A DNA stretch of 64,000 bases, from the NCBI RefSeq assembly GCF_014192115.1, contig NZ_JACHXL010000001.1:960788-1024787 (forward strand). The letters run 5' to 3'. This DNA is from Psychrobacter luti. Lineage in GTDB: Bacteria > Pseudomonadota > Gammaproteobacteria > Pseudomonadales > Moraxellaceae. The translations under genes were made by a program, and so were the position numbers. Of this stretch, positions 8,447-18,508 are shown piece by piece. Position 1 is the first letter of the stretch. Each line of letters starts with the position of its first letter. The notes beneath the pieces were generated by a model that was given only the letters and a program-made list of their open reading frames with translations, ran no database searches and was not told the origin of the DNA.

Positions 8447-8875
8447 TTATTTTGCTGGCGGACCCCATTGATTGGTCTCGAGCTTAGTATCGCTCGCTAA
8501 AAATACCAGTAATATAATAGAGCCTATCAATGGCAAAATGGATAGCAAAAACCACCATCCTGAACGGCTGGTATCATGCAATCTGCGAATAGTCACCGCT
8601 AATCCCGGCAAAAACAGACCGAGCACTACAACAATATAGAATAGCCCCGTTTCTGAATTAAATATAATGGCATCTAAAATCATCGCTACAATAATTAAAC
8701 CCATTTGTACTAATACAAAGTACCAATATTCTTTACGTCGAGCACGACCAGAGAAATTGGTATAATTTCTTAAAGCTTTTTTAAACCAGTCAAGGATGCC
8801 AAAGTTTGCTTCAGCACTATGATTATTAACCATTGCAGAATTCGGTAAAGGTGGCGGCGTCATTTTATCAAGCAT
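8447..8875 (-). CDS. DUF805 family inner-membrane protein
   Basis: The DUF805 signature NFSGRARRKEYWYFVL is followed by three or four membrane helices and IRRLHDTSRSGWWFLL, as in E. coli YhaH/YhaI-type proteins. The open frame extends to a TTG at 8926, but ATG 8875 has AGGGA at good spacing and gives an N-terminus (MLDKMTPPPLPNS) of the Pro-rich type common in this family. Its molecular function is unknown. It stands alone between the efflux gene and acnB. Confidence 0.85.
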   Translation of the reverse strand: MLDKMTPPPLPNSAMVNNHSAEANFGILDWFKKALRNYTNFSGRARRKEYWYFVLVQMGLIIVAMILDAIIFNSETGLFYIVVVLGLFLPGLAVTIRRLHDTSRSGWWFLLSILPLIGSIILLVFLASDTKLETNQWGPPAK

Positions 8876-9004
8876 ATTTTTATTTTCCCTAGGATTGGTC
8901 GTCAACCTTAACGGTGAAATCATCAACCAAAAAATTTAATCAGCCACTTTGATTATAAGCACTCAATAAAAGTTTGCAAACCGTTATTGATTTATTTTAA
9001 ATTA

Positions 9005-9038
9005 AAAAAACCCCGCATCATCACGATACGGGGTTTCT
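9005..9038 (-). terminator. Intrinsic terminator of acnB
   Basis: The stem AAACCCCG/CGGGGTTT with a 13-base loop. Read on the minus strand it is followed by a run of T, just beyond the acnB stop codon. Confidence 0.85.
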
Positions 9039-9092
9039 ATTTAAATGAGAACTGTAAAACTTAAAAATACTTAACCTAAGCTTTAAGCAAAA

Positions 9093-11696
9093 TTAGGTCA
9101 ACTGAGCAACGTTAATTTTGTCAGCTTCTTCAGTATAAGAATCCATACGGTCGAAGTTCATGTACTGATAGACTTCTTCACCCATGCTATCAAGCATGCC
9201 AGCATACTGCTGATATTCGTCGTTGGTTGGCAATTTACCAAGTACCGCTGCGACTGCTGCAAGCTCTGCAGACGCTAGGTAAACGTCAGCACCTTGACCT
9301 AGACGGTTCGGGAAGTTACGCGTAGACGTCGATACCGCAGTAGAGTTCGGTGCGATACGTGCTTGGTTACCCATACATAGTGAACAACCTGGCATCTCAG
9401 TACGAGCGCCGGCTTGTGCATAGATGTTGTAATAACCTTCTTCCATCAATTGACGCGCATCCATCTTAGTAGGCGGCGCAATCCATAGACGAGTTTTGAG
9501 GCTACCTGCTGGTACGTCTTGTAGCAGTTTACCGGCAGCGCGGAAGTGACCAATGTTGGTCATACATGAACCAATGAATACTTCATCAATGGTATCACCA
9601 GCGACATCAGCTAAAGTCTTAGCATCGTCTGGATCGTTCGGGCAGCAAAGAATCGGCTCTTTGATTTCAGACATATCAATAGTCATGTCTATGGCGTATT
9701 CTGCATCTTCATCAGCACGCAATAGGCTTGGGTTTGCTAGCCATTCTTGCATTTGCTCAACACGGCGGCTAATTGTACGCGCATCCCCATAACCTTCTGA
9801 AATCATCCACTTAAGTAGTGTAATGTTTGAGTTTAAGTACTCAGTCACTGACGCTTCAGATAGAGTAATGGTACAACCAGCAGCACTACGCTCAGCTGAC
9901 GCATCAGATAACTCAAACGCTTGCTCAGCGGTTAGGTCTTCTAGACCTTCGATTTCAAGAATACGACCGTTGAACTCGTTGATTTTACCTTTCTTATCAA
10001 CGGTCAAATAGCCTTCTTTGATCGCTTGATAAGGAATCGCATGGACCAAGTCACGTAGCGTGATACCAGGCTGACGTTCGCCAACGAAGCGCACACGAAC
10101 AGACTCAGGCATATCAAGTGGCATAACACCAGTTGCCGCTGCGAATGCAACCAAACCAGAACCAGCTGGGAACGAGATACCCATTGGGAAACGAGTATGC
10201 GAGTCACCACCAGTACCAACAGTATCTGGAAGTAGCATACGGTTCAACCATGAGTGAATGATACCATCACCAGGACGTAAGCTTACGCCGCCACGGTTCA
10301 TGATAAAGTCAGGTAGTGTATGCTGAGTTTCAACGTCAACTGGCTTTGGATAAGCAGCGGTATGACAGAATGACTGCATAACTAGGTCTGCTTGGAAACC
10401 CAAGCATGCCAAGTCTTTTAGCTCATCACGGGTCATAGGACCAGTAGTATCTTGCGAGCCGACCGTAGTCATTTTTGGCTCACAGTACATACCAGGACGG
10501 ACGCCTTGTAGACCACAAGCTTTACCAACCATTTTTTGTGCTAATGTAAAGCCTTTACCGGTATCAGCTGGCTCTTCTGGCTTAGCAAATACGTCAGAAT
10601 GACCAAGACCCATGTATTCACGAGCGCGGTTAGTCAAACCACGACCAACGATTAGTGGAATACGGCCGCCTGCACGAACTTCGTCAAGGAGTGTTGGCGA
10701 GTTTAGCGTAAACGTTGACAATACTTCGTCAGAATCATGCTTAGTGATTTTGCCTTCATACGGATAGATGTCAAATACATCGCCCATGTTTAGGTTATCA
10801 ACCGCAACTTTTTCGATTGGTAACGCGCCAGAATCTTCCATAGTATTAAAGAAGATAGGAGCGATATTATTACCTAGTACTAGACCACCACCACGTTTAT
10901 TTGGTACGTTCGGGATATCATCGCCCATGAGCCAAAGTACTGAGTTGGTTGCAGACTTACGGCTAGAACCCGTACCAACCACATCACCAACATAAGCAAG
11001 TGGATGACCTTTTTCTTTCAAAGCTTCGATTTGCTTCATTGGACCAACAACGCCCTCTTCGTCAGCAAAGATGCCGTCGCGAGAGTTTTTGTGCATGGCT
11101 AATGAATGCAATGGGATATCTGGGCGGCTCCATGCGTCTTGCGCAGGTGACAAGTCATCCGTGTTGGTTTCGCCAGTCACTTTAAAGGTTGTATAAGTGG
11201 TTTTCTTTGGTACTTCAGGGCGGTTTAAGAACCACTCAGCGTCAGCCCAAGATTGCACGACTTCTTTTGCGATGTCATTGCCAGCTTCAGCTTTTTCGGT
11301 CACGTCATTGAACGCATCAAATACGAGTAATGTCTTTTTCAATGCATCAGCGGCTTCTTGTGCCACTTCCGCATCATCAAGAGCAGCAACCAATGGCTGA
11401 ACGTTGTAACCACCTTGCATAGTACCTAATATTTCAACGGCTTTTTTCTTGCTGATAAGTGGTGAAGTCGCTTCGCCTTTAACGATAGCGGCTAAAAATG
11501 CAGCTTTAACATAAGCGGCTTGGTCAACACCGGCAGGAATACGGTTTTCTAACAAGTCCATTAAGAACGCATCTTCGCCCGCTGGTGGGTTTTTGAGTAG
11601 CTCAACCAATTCTGCTACCTGCTTCTCATTTAGTGGAAGTGGTACAGTTCCTAGCTCAGCACGTTCTGCGACATGTTTACGATAAGCTTCTAACAC
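9093..11696 (-). CDS. acnB: Bifunctional aconitate hydratase 2 / 2-methylisocitrate dehydratase
   Basis: 867 residues, the AcnB length (E. coli about 865). The N-terminus [16 protein letters not shown] is nearly that of E. coli AcnB and begins at a GTG (11696) with GAGGA upstream. The HEAT-like domain comes first, then the swivel domain, then the catalytic core. The three [4Fe-4S] cysteines are in [16 protein letters not shown] and [13 protein letters not shown] near the C-terminus. The enzyme interconverts citrate and isocitrate in the TCA cycle and can act in the methylcitrate cycle; apo-AcnB binds mRNA in other bacteria. It is transcribed alone. Confidence 0.97.
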   Translation of the reverse strand: MLEAYRKHVAERAELGTVPLPLNEKQVAELVELLKNPPAGEDAFLMDLLENRIPAGVDQAAYVKAAFLAAIVKGEATSPLISKKKAVEILGTMQGGYNVQPLVAALDDAEVAQEAADALKKTLLVFDAFNDVTEKAEAGNDIAKEVVQSWADAEWFLNRPEVPKKTTYTTFKVTGETNTDDLSPAQDAWSRPDIPLHSLAMHKNSRDGIFADEEGVVGPMKQIEALKEKGHPLAYVGDVVGTGSSRKSATNSVLWLMGDDIPNVPNKRGGGLVLGNNIAPIFFNTMEDSGALPIEKVAVDNLNMGDVFDIYPYEGKITKHDSDEVLSTFTLNSPTLLDEVRAGGRIPLIVGRGLTNRAREYMGLGHSDVFAKPEEPADTGKGFTLAQKMVGKACGLQGVRPGMYCEPKMTTVGSQDTTGPMTRDELKDLACLGFQADLVMQSFCHTAAYPKPVDVETQHTLPDFIMNRGGVSLRPGDGIIHSWLNRMLLPDTVGTGGDSHTRFPMGISFPAGSGLVAFAAATGVMPLDMPESVRVRFVGERQPGITLRDLVHAIPYQAIKEGYLTVDKKGKINEFNGRILEIEGLEDLTAEQAFELSDASAERSAAGCTITLSEASVTEYLNSNITLLKWMISEGYGDARTISRRVEQMQEWLANPSLLRADEDAEYAIDMTIDMSEIKEPILCCPNDPDDAKTLADVAGDTIDEVFIGSCMTNIGHFRAAGKLLQDVPAGSLKTRLWIAPPTKMDARQLMEEGYYNIYAQAGARTEMPGCSLCMGNQARIAPNSTAVSTSTRNFPNRLGQGADVYLASAELAAVAAVLGKLPTNDEYQQYAGMLDSMGEEVYQYMNFDRMDSYTEEADKINVAQLT

Positions 11697-12094
11697 AATA
11701 GTCGTCCTCGTCGGTTGGTGACCAGTACATCACGTGAGTAGTCAGGATGACAGCCTACATCGATGTACTGCATTGAATAATTATCCGTGCAATCATAGCT
11801 CAAAACGCTCAAAATGTTAATGGCTGTGCGGCGAAAAGGCGCAGAATAAGGCCATATTGGACATTTATTATAAAAATAGTACCATAACTAATATGATTGA
11901 CGCCCTTAAATAGCAACCCTATCACCTTACCGCTCATTTTTGTCCTTCTCCTTTTCTGCATAGACTTCTACATTGACGGTTAAATAAAAATGGCACGGCT
12001 GCTATACTCTTATCATCTAAACGTCTATGACTTTATAAGATATTTTTTCTAAGACCATTTTTTAATACATGGTTTTATAACACAGACGCCATGA
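11697..12094. other. Intergenic region upstream of acnB and the CMD-family gene
   Basis: About 400 bp between divergent genes, presumably holding both promoters. A TTGACG (11973) and a TATACT (12003) occur on the plus strand but are 24 bp apart, too far for a standard promoter. I see no gene in it. Confidence 0.4.
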
Positions 12095-12118
12095 GTGAAT
12101 ATTAAGGACAATAGCAAT

Positions 12119-12544
12119 ATGGACAATAGCAGTATGAAAAATAGCGATAAGGACAATAACGCTCATTACGATAATGGTTTAAAAGTTCGTACTGAAGTGA
12201 TGGGCGCAGCGCATGTTAAACGCTCGCTTGACTCAGCGACACCATTTACCCAGCCGTTGCAAGACTGGATTATCGAACACGCTTGGGGCAGCACGTGGCA
12301 AGATGATTCTGTATTACCGCGTAAATACCGCTCATTAATTACCATGGCTTTTTTAATTGCACAAAAAAGTCCCGCTGAGCTAAAAGGTCATATCCGTGGC
12401 GCGATAAATAATGGTGCTAGCGTCGCTGAAATCCGAGAAGTATTGCTGCATAGCCTACCTTATTGCGGCGCACCTGCCAGCCAAGAAGCGTTTCGCGCTG
12501 CCATAGAAGTGCTAAATGACATGGACATTGATATCAATAAATAA
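12119..12544 (+). CDS. Carboxymuconolactone decarboxylase family protein
   Basis: About 141 residues from ATG 12119; the frame also allows GTG 12095. AAGGA at 12103-12107 suits the 12119 start. The first 20 codons are Asn/Asp/Ser-rich and come from short DNA repeats (ATGGACAATAGCAGTATG-like units), a non-conserved tail. The rest is a CMD (AhpD-like fold) domain close to PcaC: LPRKYRSLITMAFLIAQKS, KGHIRGAINNGASVAEIRE and HSLPYCGAPASQEAF. It lacks the CxxC of AhpD peroxidoreductases, which favours the decarboxylase-type branch. No other pca genes are near, so the substrate is uncertain. Confidence 0.8.
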   Translation: MDNSSMKNSDKDNNAHYDNGLKVRTEVMGAAHVKRSLDSATPFTQPLQDWIIEHAWGSTWQDDSVLPRKYRSLITMAFLIAQKSPAELKGHIRGAINNGASVAEIREVLLHSLPYCGAPASQEAFRAAIEVLNDMDIDINK

Positions 12545-12658
12545 AACTACGGTAAAGGCACGCTTCGTAGTACCCTGTTATTTAGACATGCTTTGTTATT
12601 GCTAGTATCTTTCTTAGTTATCTTAACAAGATTTCCTAAAAAATATTGACCCGTTATC

Positions 12659-12667
12659 TGCTATAAT
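12659..12667 (+). promoter_or_regulatory. Extended -10 promoter element of lipA
   Basis: TGCTATAAT is a perfect extended -10 hexamer 73 bp upstream of the lipA ATG. The TTGACC at 12646 is only 10 bp away and so is probably not its -35 box. Confidence 0.55.
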
Positions 12668-12739
12668 AGCTTCATTCATAAAACATTCTAATAATGCCAT
12701 AAACCCTTATTCTATCAGGGGTTAAGAGAACATTTGATT

Positions 12740-13783
12740 ATGACAAACGCCGTACAAACCCACGTCCCCGCTGCCCGTGCGAAACCCAAAAAAGCCATCC
12801 AAGGTGAAAAGCTACGTGGCTACGACAAGGTAGCGCGTATTCCTATTAAAGTGATTCCGACCGTCGAGGCAAAGAAAAAGCCAGATTGGATTCGGGTCAA
12901 AATGTCCTCACCTGCGGAAGTGGCGCGTATTAAATCCACCCTGCGTGAGCAAAAGCTTTATACCGTCTGTGAGGAAGCCGCTTGCCCTAACCTGCCGCAG
13001 TGCTTTGCCGATGGTACCGCCACCTTTATGATTATGGGTGATATCTGTACGCGTCGCTGCCCGTTTTGCGATGTCGGACACGGTCGCCCAAATGAATTGG
13101 ACAAAGACGAGCCACGCCATACCGCTGAGACCATTCAAGGTTTGGGTCTTAAATATGCCGTGATTACCTCGGTTGACCGTGATGATTTAAAAGATGGTGG
13201 CGCCGCTCATTTCGTTGAAGTCTTGAACGAATCTCGCGCTTTAAGTCCAAATTGCTTAATCGAGATTTTGGTGCCAGATTTCCGTGGTCGTATGGAAGTT
13301 GCCTTAGACCTGCTGACGGAAACGCCTCCCGATGTCTTTAACCATAACATCGAAACCGTGCCGCGTTTATATAAAGCCTTCCGCCCAGGCTCTGACTATC
13401 AGCATTCCTTAGATTTGCTGAAGCTCTACAAAGAGCGTCGCCCTGATATCGCTACCAAATGCGGCTTCATGGTTGGACTTGGTGAAACGGAAGAAGAAAT
13501 CTATAAGCTACTTGATGATTTAAAAGCCCATAACGTTGATATGATTACCGTTGGTCAGTACTTACAACCAAGTAAAGATCATGCACCTGTCGATCGTTAT
13601 GTTCATCCAGATGAGTTCCAGCGTTATATGGATTATGGCAAAAAGATTGGCTTCTTTAACATTTGGGCAGGTCCTATGGTACGTTCAAGCTACTTTGCTG
13701 ATCGTCAATACTACGGCGAAGATTGCCCAGCACCTATCCGTAGCAAAAAAGCCTTAGCAGCAGAAGGTAAACTTGGCTGTTAA
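12740..13783 (+). CDS. lipA: Lipoyl synthase
   Basis: 347 residues from ATG 12740; the TTG two codons earlier is not needed. This radical SAM enzyme inserts two sulfur atoms into octanoyl groups on the E2 and H proteins, making the lipoyl cofactor. Both [4Fe-4S] sites are visible: the auxiliary cluster cysteines in [13 protein letters not shown] and the radical SAM motif [17 protein letters not shown] and the C-terminal [12 protein letters not shown] are typical. The N-terminal 45 residues are basic and variable, as in other LipA proteins. lipB is not adjacent. A perfect palindromic terminator follows. Confidence 0.97.
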   Translation: MTNAVQTHVPAARAKPKKAIQGEKLRGYDKVARIPIKVIPTVEAKKKPDWIRVKMSSPAEVARIKSTLREQKLYTVCEEAACPNLPQCFADGTATFMIMGDICTRRCPFCDVGHGRPNELDKDEPRHTAETIQGLGLKYAVITSVDRDDLKDGGAAHFVEVLNESRALSPNCLIEILVPDFRGRMEVALDLLTETPPDVFNHNIETVPRLYKAFRPGSDYQHSLDLLKLYKERRPDIATKCGFMVGLGETEEEIYKLLDDLKAHNVDMITVGQYLQPSKDHAPVDRYVHPDEFQRYMDYGKKIGFFNIWAGPMVRSSYFADRQYYGEDCPAPIRSKKALAAEGKLGC

Positions 13784-13831
13784 ATGATATTCGTCACTAT
13801 ATCAAGGTAGAATGACGACTATTAAAATATA

Positions 13832-13869
13832 AAAAGGGCGAATAGTAGATATCTACTATTCGCCCTTTT
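13832..13869. terminator. Perfect 38-bp palindromic bidirectional terminator
   Basis: Two 19-bp arms with no spacer: AAAAGGGCGAATAGTAGAT and its exact reverse complement. A/T tracts at the ends give T-runs on both strands. It lies between convergent lipA and the TRAP permease gene. Confidence 0.85.
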
Positions 13870-13925
13870 CTATGATTCAGAGTTATCTGTCTCACTTAAA
13901 GCATCAGCCTATCAGCTTTAAGTAC

Positions 13926-16040
13926 TTAAACATTTAAAACTGCTGGCGCCTTACTCCTTTTTATATTGAATGCCGCGATACCCAGTACTATTACACCACC
14001 GATTGCACCTGTGATAAGCCCAGGATAAATCAGTAGTAATGCACCCAATGCTAATATTAAGCGCGTAACGGTATTCATATCACTTTTGAAATAACCCTCT
14101 AATGCTGCGCTAAGTCCAATCACACCAATGACAGATGTCACAACGGCAATAACAATATCGATGACCGGTGGCAATGGAAACTCTTTCGCTGTGACGGCAA
14201 GATCTGTCGGGTCAATCATCAACATCGCAGGATTATAAATAAACATAAACGGCACAATAAAACCTGCTAGCGCTAGTTTTAATGACAAGTACCCGGTTTT
14301 CATCGGATCACCGCCAGAGATACCAGCACCAGCAAAAGCTGCCAGACAGACTGGCGGGGTAATGTTAGCAAACACACCAAAATAGAAGACAAACATATGC
14401 GCTGATAAAATAGGAATATCAAATCCCGCTAACGCTGGCGCTGCCATAGTTGCAGTAATGATATAAGCAGGAATAGAAGGCAATCCCATACCTAAAACCA
14501 TCGAAGCCAGCATGGTCAGAATCAATGTAAGCAATAGCGATCCTGCACCCAAGGTGACAATCGAAGAAGTCATTACCGTACCAAAGCTGGTCAAACTGAC
14601 GACACCAATGATGATACCTACAACCGCACAAGCTGCCATCACTGCTAATGACTGGCGTGCACCATCTTCTAGCGCACCCAATATATCCTTAAAGCCCATG
14701 CGCGTTTCTTTACGTAGCATACTGATGACAACAGTAAAGCCAATGGTATAAGCCGCAGCGTACCCTACCGGCACATTTTGTATTAATAAATAAATCAAAA
14801 ACACAATCGGCAATAGCATATGACCGCGTGCTTTTAAGACCTCTTTTACTTGTGGTAAACTCTCTTTTGCCATGCCCTTTAAGTCTCGGCGACCGGCGCG
14901 AAAATGCACCTGCGCGATAACGCCTAAATAATAGAGAATAGCGGGTAGCAATGCTGCTAAAGCGATAGTGCTATACGGTAGTCCTGTGGTCTCCGCCATA
15001 ATGAAAGCACTGGCACCCATAATAGGTGGCAATATTTGACCACCAACTGACGCACTTGCCTCAACTGCCCCTGCAAAGTCTTTATGATAACCAACCTTTT
15101 TCATCAAGGGGATAGTGAACGCGCCCGTACTGACTACGTTTGATAAAGCTGAACCATTGATACTGCCCATAAAGCCGCTTGAAATGACAGCCACCTTAGC
15201 AGGGCCGCCCTTTTTATCCCCTGCCAGCGCCAATGCCAAATCATTAAACAGCTGACCCATTCCAGAGCGCGCCAAAAATGCCCCAAACAAAATAAATAGA
15301 AAGATAAAGGTGACGGATGCGCCGATTGCAACTGAATATAAGCCTTCGGTTTTTAAGAATAATTGACCAAAAATATCACCCATATCATAAGGGCGGGTGA
15401 GTAGCCGATCAGGCATAAAGCTCAGATGACTGACAAAAGGATATAGCAAAAATATAGAGGCTAATATGGGCAATATCCAGCCCGTAATCCGCCGACTGCC
15501 TTCAAGGACGCAGATGACGGTGATAATAGAAAATATCACATCGACCGAATTTGCCATGCCGCCGCGACTGGTGACAATATCTTGGTATTCATAGATGAGA
15601 TACGCCATCCCAGATAAGGAAAAAATAAACCAAATCCAGTCATACCATGCAACTTTCTTACGGCTACTCTTCTTGCTAGCAGGGAAGATCAAAAAAATCA
15701 AAGCGAAGCCAACGCCCACATGCACTGAGCGCTGTAGTAATGATGGCATTGGGTTAAAAGTGATGTATAAATGAAAAATGGAGTAGAAAATACAGATCGC
15801 AGCGATGATATACTTTACTGGACCTTGAGTGATATGACGCGTAATAGACTCTCGATCGTATTTTTCTAATATCGCTTGCGTGACACTAGGATCAACGTCG
15901 TCGTAATCTTCAGTCTCTGCAGGCGCATTTGGCTGATGTGCCAATATCGCATTTTCATTAGAATTCACATTATCGTTAGAATTTGCATCATCGTTATAAA
16001 TAGGAGTCCCGCTATTGTGATCCATCACTTGGGAGTTCAT
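13926..16040 (-). CDS. TRAP transporter fused permease (TAXI type, 4TM/12TM fusion)
   Basis: 704 residues, strongly hydrophobic after an acidic, Asn-rich N-terminal tail of about 60 residues. The length and the DctM-like core (GDKKGGPAKVAVISSGFMGS, SASVGGQILPPIMGASAFIM, MGLPSIPAYI) match TRAP permeases in which the small (DctQ) and large (DctM) subunits are one chain. These import organic acids with sodium or proton symport, using a periplasmic binding protein. The ATG at 16040 has AAGGA upstream and overlaps the DUF1850 gene by 29 bp, indicating a translationally coupled operon with the TAXI binding protein at 16535. The substrate is unknown. Confidence 0.92.
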   Translation of the reverse strand: MNSQVMDHNSGTPIYNDDANSNDNVNSNENAILAHQPNAPAETEDYDDVDPSVTQAILEKYDRESITRHITQGPVKYIIAAICIFYSIFHLYITFNPMPSLLQRSVHVGVGFALIFLIFPASKKSSRKKVAWYDWIWFIFSLSGMAYLIYEYQDIVTSRGGMANSVDVIFSIITVICVLEGSRRITGWILPILASIFLLYPFVSHLSFMPDRLLTRPYDMGDIFGQLFLKTEGLYSVAIGASVTFIFLFILFGAFLARSGMGQLFNDLALALAGDKKGGPAKVAVISSGFMGSINGSALSNVVSTGAFTIPLMKKVGYHKDFAGAVEASASVGGQILPPIMGASAFIMAETTGLPYSTIALAALLPAILYYLGVIAQVHFRAGRRDLKGMAKESLPQVKEVLKARGHMLLPIVFLIYLLIQNVPVGYAAAYTIGFTVVISMLRKETRMGFKDILGALEDGARQSLAVMAACAVVGIIIGVVSLTSFGTVMTSSIVTLGAGSLLLTLILTMLASMVLGMGLPSIPAYIITATMAAPALAGFDIPILSAHMFVFYFGVFANITPPVCLAAFAGAGISGGDPMKTGYLSLKLALAGFIVPFMFIYNPAMLMIDPTDLAVTAKEFPLPPVIDIVIAVVTSVIGVIGLSAALEGYFKSDMNTVTRLILALGALLLIYPGLITGAIGGVIVLGIAAFNIKRSKAPAVLNV

Positions 16041-16557
16041 GACAAAAATCCTTATTAAATCTATCGATTAGACTATATGCCTTGGGCATGATAGTTACTT
16101 CTGAATAATCTGGTACCAGTTGATGAATAAAAATGCGCTGACCAGCATAATCAATCTCACCCTGAGTTAATCTTGATACAACCCAGTTAAGATGAGGAAA
16201 TCTTTGGTTGATTTGATAGCCGACGTAGCCCTCTTTTTGTATAGTAGCAAATTTCTCAGTAGATGGCGTTCCAGCGCCAAATGCTTGAAAGTAGGTATTG
16301 GTTAATAATAGGCCATCTTTTTGACGAAGATACTCCTCCTCCCACCACTGTTTTTCTACTGAATGGATCCAGCGCAATTGAAAATTGGGCTCGACAAAAT
16401 AGCAAACTAGGCTATCGTTATCAGCAACGCTCGCTACCCGTACTTCAATGACAGTTTGGCGGCTAAAAATCGCCCATAGTATAAACAAAACTAGCGCAGC
16501 AATAGATGCTACGCCAGTAAACCACCATAGCTGCTTATTTAGCTGCTTTCTCATCAT
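16012..16557 (-). CDS. DUF1850 protein of the TAXI-TRAP operon
   Basis: About 181 residues, with one N-terminal membrane anchor (WWFTGVASIAALVLFILWAI) and a periplasmic domain with RWIHSVEKQWWEEEY and FQAFGAGTPS, the DUF1850 signature (HSV...E and GAG). The start is taken at ATG 16557 or the adjacent ATG 16554; the longer frame to 16590 would run further into the binding-protein gene. It overlaps both neighbours by about 20-29 bp. DUF1850 genes are regular companions of TAXI-TRAP transporters, so a role in transport is likely, but its biochemical job is unknown. Confidence 0.8.
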   Translation of the reverse strand: MMRKQLNKQLWWFTGVASIAALVLFILWAIFSRQTVIEVRVASVADNDSLVCYFVEPNFQLRWIHSVEKQWWEEEYLRQKDGLLLTNTYFQAFGAGTPSTEKFATIQKEGYVGYQINQRFPHLNWVVSRLTQGEIDYAGQRIFIHQLVPDYSEVTIMPKAYSLIDRFNKDFCHELPSDGSQ

Positions 16558-17566
16558 AGTATTTTTTGGCACCAGGATGAATAGGAGCAACCATACCGAC
16601 TTGGGCCGTCTCTAAACTGATATCGTTTGCCGCTTGGTGAGCATTCTTTAGACCATCCAAGTTTTCAAACAATGCCTTGGTCAGCTTGTAGCCGTCTTCT
16701 TCAGAGATATCAGAACGCACCAATAAGGCATTCATGACGGCTGTGGTTGGAATAGCAACATCATTACCATAGGTACCGGCAGGAATCTCAAAAGTCTTAA
16801 AGTAAGGCTTGGTCTCGATAATTTTCTTGAGCTTATCTTGATTGATGGTGACCAGCTGCAACTTAATGCCCTGCTCTAATTCTAATAATGAAGAGTTTGG
16901 TAAACCACTACTAAAAAACGCTGCTTCAATTTTGCCCGCTTTCATCGCATCTGCAGCATCCGCAAAGCCTAGATAATCGACCTTGACATCATCATAAGTA
17001 ATACCAAAACCTTCTAACAAAGTACGAGCATTGACTTCAGTACCAGAGCCTTGGTCGCCAACCGCAATACGCTTGCCTTTTAAATCTTCAATGTTTTTGA
17101 TGCCAGACTTTTCTGAGGCAACCACTTGAATGACGTTAGGATAAAGCACGGCAATTTGCTGAATATTGGCGATAGGCGCCTTAAAGTCATTTTTACCTTC
17201 AACCGCATCAGTGACGACATCACTAAGCGCCAGCACCATATCTACTTTACCCTGGGTCAATAGATTGACGTTTTCTACTGAAGCACCGGTCGTTTGAGTC
17301 TTGGCGTTGACCCCAAAAGTTTTGGCATAAATCTCTGCCAAAGACGTTCCAATAATGTTGTAAGGACCTGACGCACCGCCTGTGGCAATGGTGACAAATT
17401 TAGTTTCAAGCTTATCGCCTGCTGTAGCAGCAGTATCTGTAGAAGTGTCGGTAGTAGCACTGTCATTAGCTGCGTTATCAGCAGGCGCTTTGTCTGAACA
17501 AGCGACCAGCGTCATACTGGCTGCAATCATTGCGGCTAGTAGAGGCATTTTATAAATAGACTTCAT
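16535..17566 (-). CDS. TAXI-family TRAP transporter solute-binding lipoprotein
   Basis: 343 residues with a lipoprotein signal: MKSIYKMPLLAAMIAASM followed by the lipobox LVAC, Cys at residue 23. A Ala/Asp/Thr-rich linker leads into the binding domain. ATGGASGPYNIIGTSLAEI and IAVGDQGSGTEVNARTLLEGFG are the conserved TAXI ligand-binding segments. It captures the substrate in the periplasm and delivers it to the fused permease encoded downstream. The ribosome-binding site GGAAGAA precedes the ATG. As the first gene of a three-gene operon it has a 940-bp upstream region holding palindromes. Some TAXI proteins bind glutamate or related acids; no ligand can be named here. Confidence 0.93.
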   Translation of the reverse strand: MKSIYKMPLLAAMIAASMTLVACSDKAPADNAANDSATTDTSTDTAATAGDKLETKFVTIATGGASGPYNIIGTSLAEIYAKTFGVNAKTQTTGASVENVNLLTQGKVDMVLALSDVVTDAVEGKNDFKAPIANIQQIAVLYPNVIQVVASEKSGIKNIEDLKGKRIAVGDQGSGTEVNARTLLEGFGITYDDVKVDYLGFADAADAMKAGKIEAAFFSSGLPNSSLLELEQGIKLQLVTINQDKLKKIIETKPYFKTFEIPAGTYGNDVAIPTTAVMNALLVRSDISEEDGYKLTKALFENLDGLKNAHQAANDISLETAQVGMVAPIHPGAKKYYDEKAAK

Positions 17567-17782
17567 TATTTTCTTCCTTGATAAAATAAAGCAAAATGGG
17601 TTTATAAAAAATACTTAAATGCAAAGTTCTTGAACGCAAGGTTACTAAATACATAGTTCTTAAATACAAAATTGAAGTAGCAACTCATTCTTGTTGACTA
17701 CTAACCCCAATCTATAACGTTAAATTTCGCTATAGACTCAGGAGTTAAGCACCTCACAACCTAAGGTCTACTCAATTAAAAC

Positions 17783-17794
17783 ATGACATGTCAT
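17783..17794. promoter_or_regulatory. Palindrome, candidate operator upstream of TAXI-TRAP operon
   Basis: ATGACATGTCAT is a perfect 12-bp palindrome flanked by AAAAC on the left. It lies 217 bp upstream of the TAXI gene and could bind a dimeric regulator. No regulator gene adjoins, so the assignment is tentative. Confidence 0.35.
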
Positions 17795-17966
17795 ATATTG
17801 CTATGATGTTTTAATAGATACGAGTTATTATGTGCAAAAGATAGTCAGTTATCTATATGTGATAAGCGAATCAATATAGCGCGAGTCACAATCCAAATCT
17901 AAGCTACACCCTGTACCAAAGCTATGGTTAATCCTAAATAAAACTGAAACGTTTTTTGTCACGTGC

Positions 17967-18034
17967 TGCTGGGATTAATTTTACTTTCGTACTTTGTCTA
18001 CGCTGACAGAGGCTGCGCAAAATTAATCCCAGCA
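17967..18034. repeat. 16-bp inverted repeat, possible small repeat element
   Basis: TGCTGGGATTAATTTT at 17967-17982 is exactly inverted at 18019-18034, with a 36-bp centre. The arrangement is like that of short palindromic repeat or MITE-type elements. I found no second copy in this window, and there is no T-run, so it is not a standard terminator. Confidence 0.5.
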
Positions 18035-18508
18035 ACACTGTATCGTTTCCAAAGTCTTTTAACTATATATCAACAACCGAAACCATGCGTATAGTTTCGC
18101 TATGCGATACTAAGTTTCATATTATAGTTATTTAAGCAAATTTTAAAGGGGTTGTAAACCTTTATCGGCGCTCCTCCTCATAAAAAGGCGCTAAGGTATT
18201 TTCGTCAAAAAGATATTTTATTAAAAAATATATTAATAGCATTTTCCTTATAATACTGCTACTAGCCATTTATTTGCTTAATTGATTGATGCTGCTTATA
18301 TAACCGCCCTTTAACAGAATAACTGCACCTCGACTGAAAAATATTTTTTATTGCCCATTCAATTTTTTGAAGGCGAAATCCATCTCTATTATGCTAAAGT
18401 GCAAACGCTGTATTCGCTCTATAGCTAAGCCTAAGATAGAAAATGAAAGTTATTAACGCTTAGAGCATACGACCACCAATAATACTGAATAACCTTATAG
18501 GAAAATTT

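Larger units (their letters stand above)
17567..18508. other. Long intergenic region (about 940 bp) with inverted repeats
   Basis: No credible gene is seen. It holds a 12-bp palindrome (17783), a 16-bp inverted repeat (17967-18034) and a TATAAT on the plus strand at 18249. It separates the divergent TAXI operon and the small lipoprotein gene. The ribosome-binding site AGGAAAA of the latter is at the right end. Confidence 0.6.
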
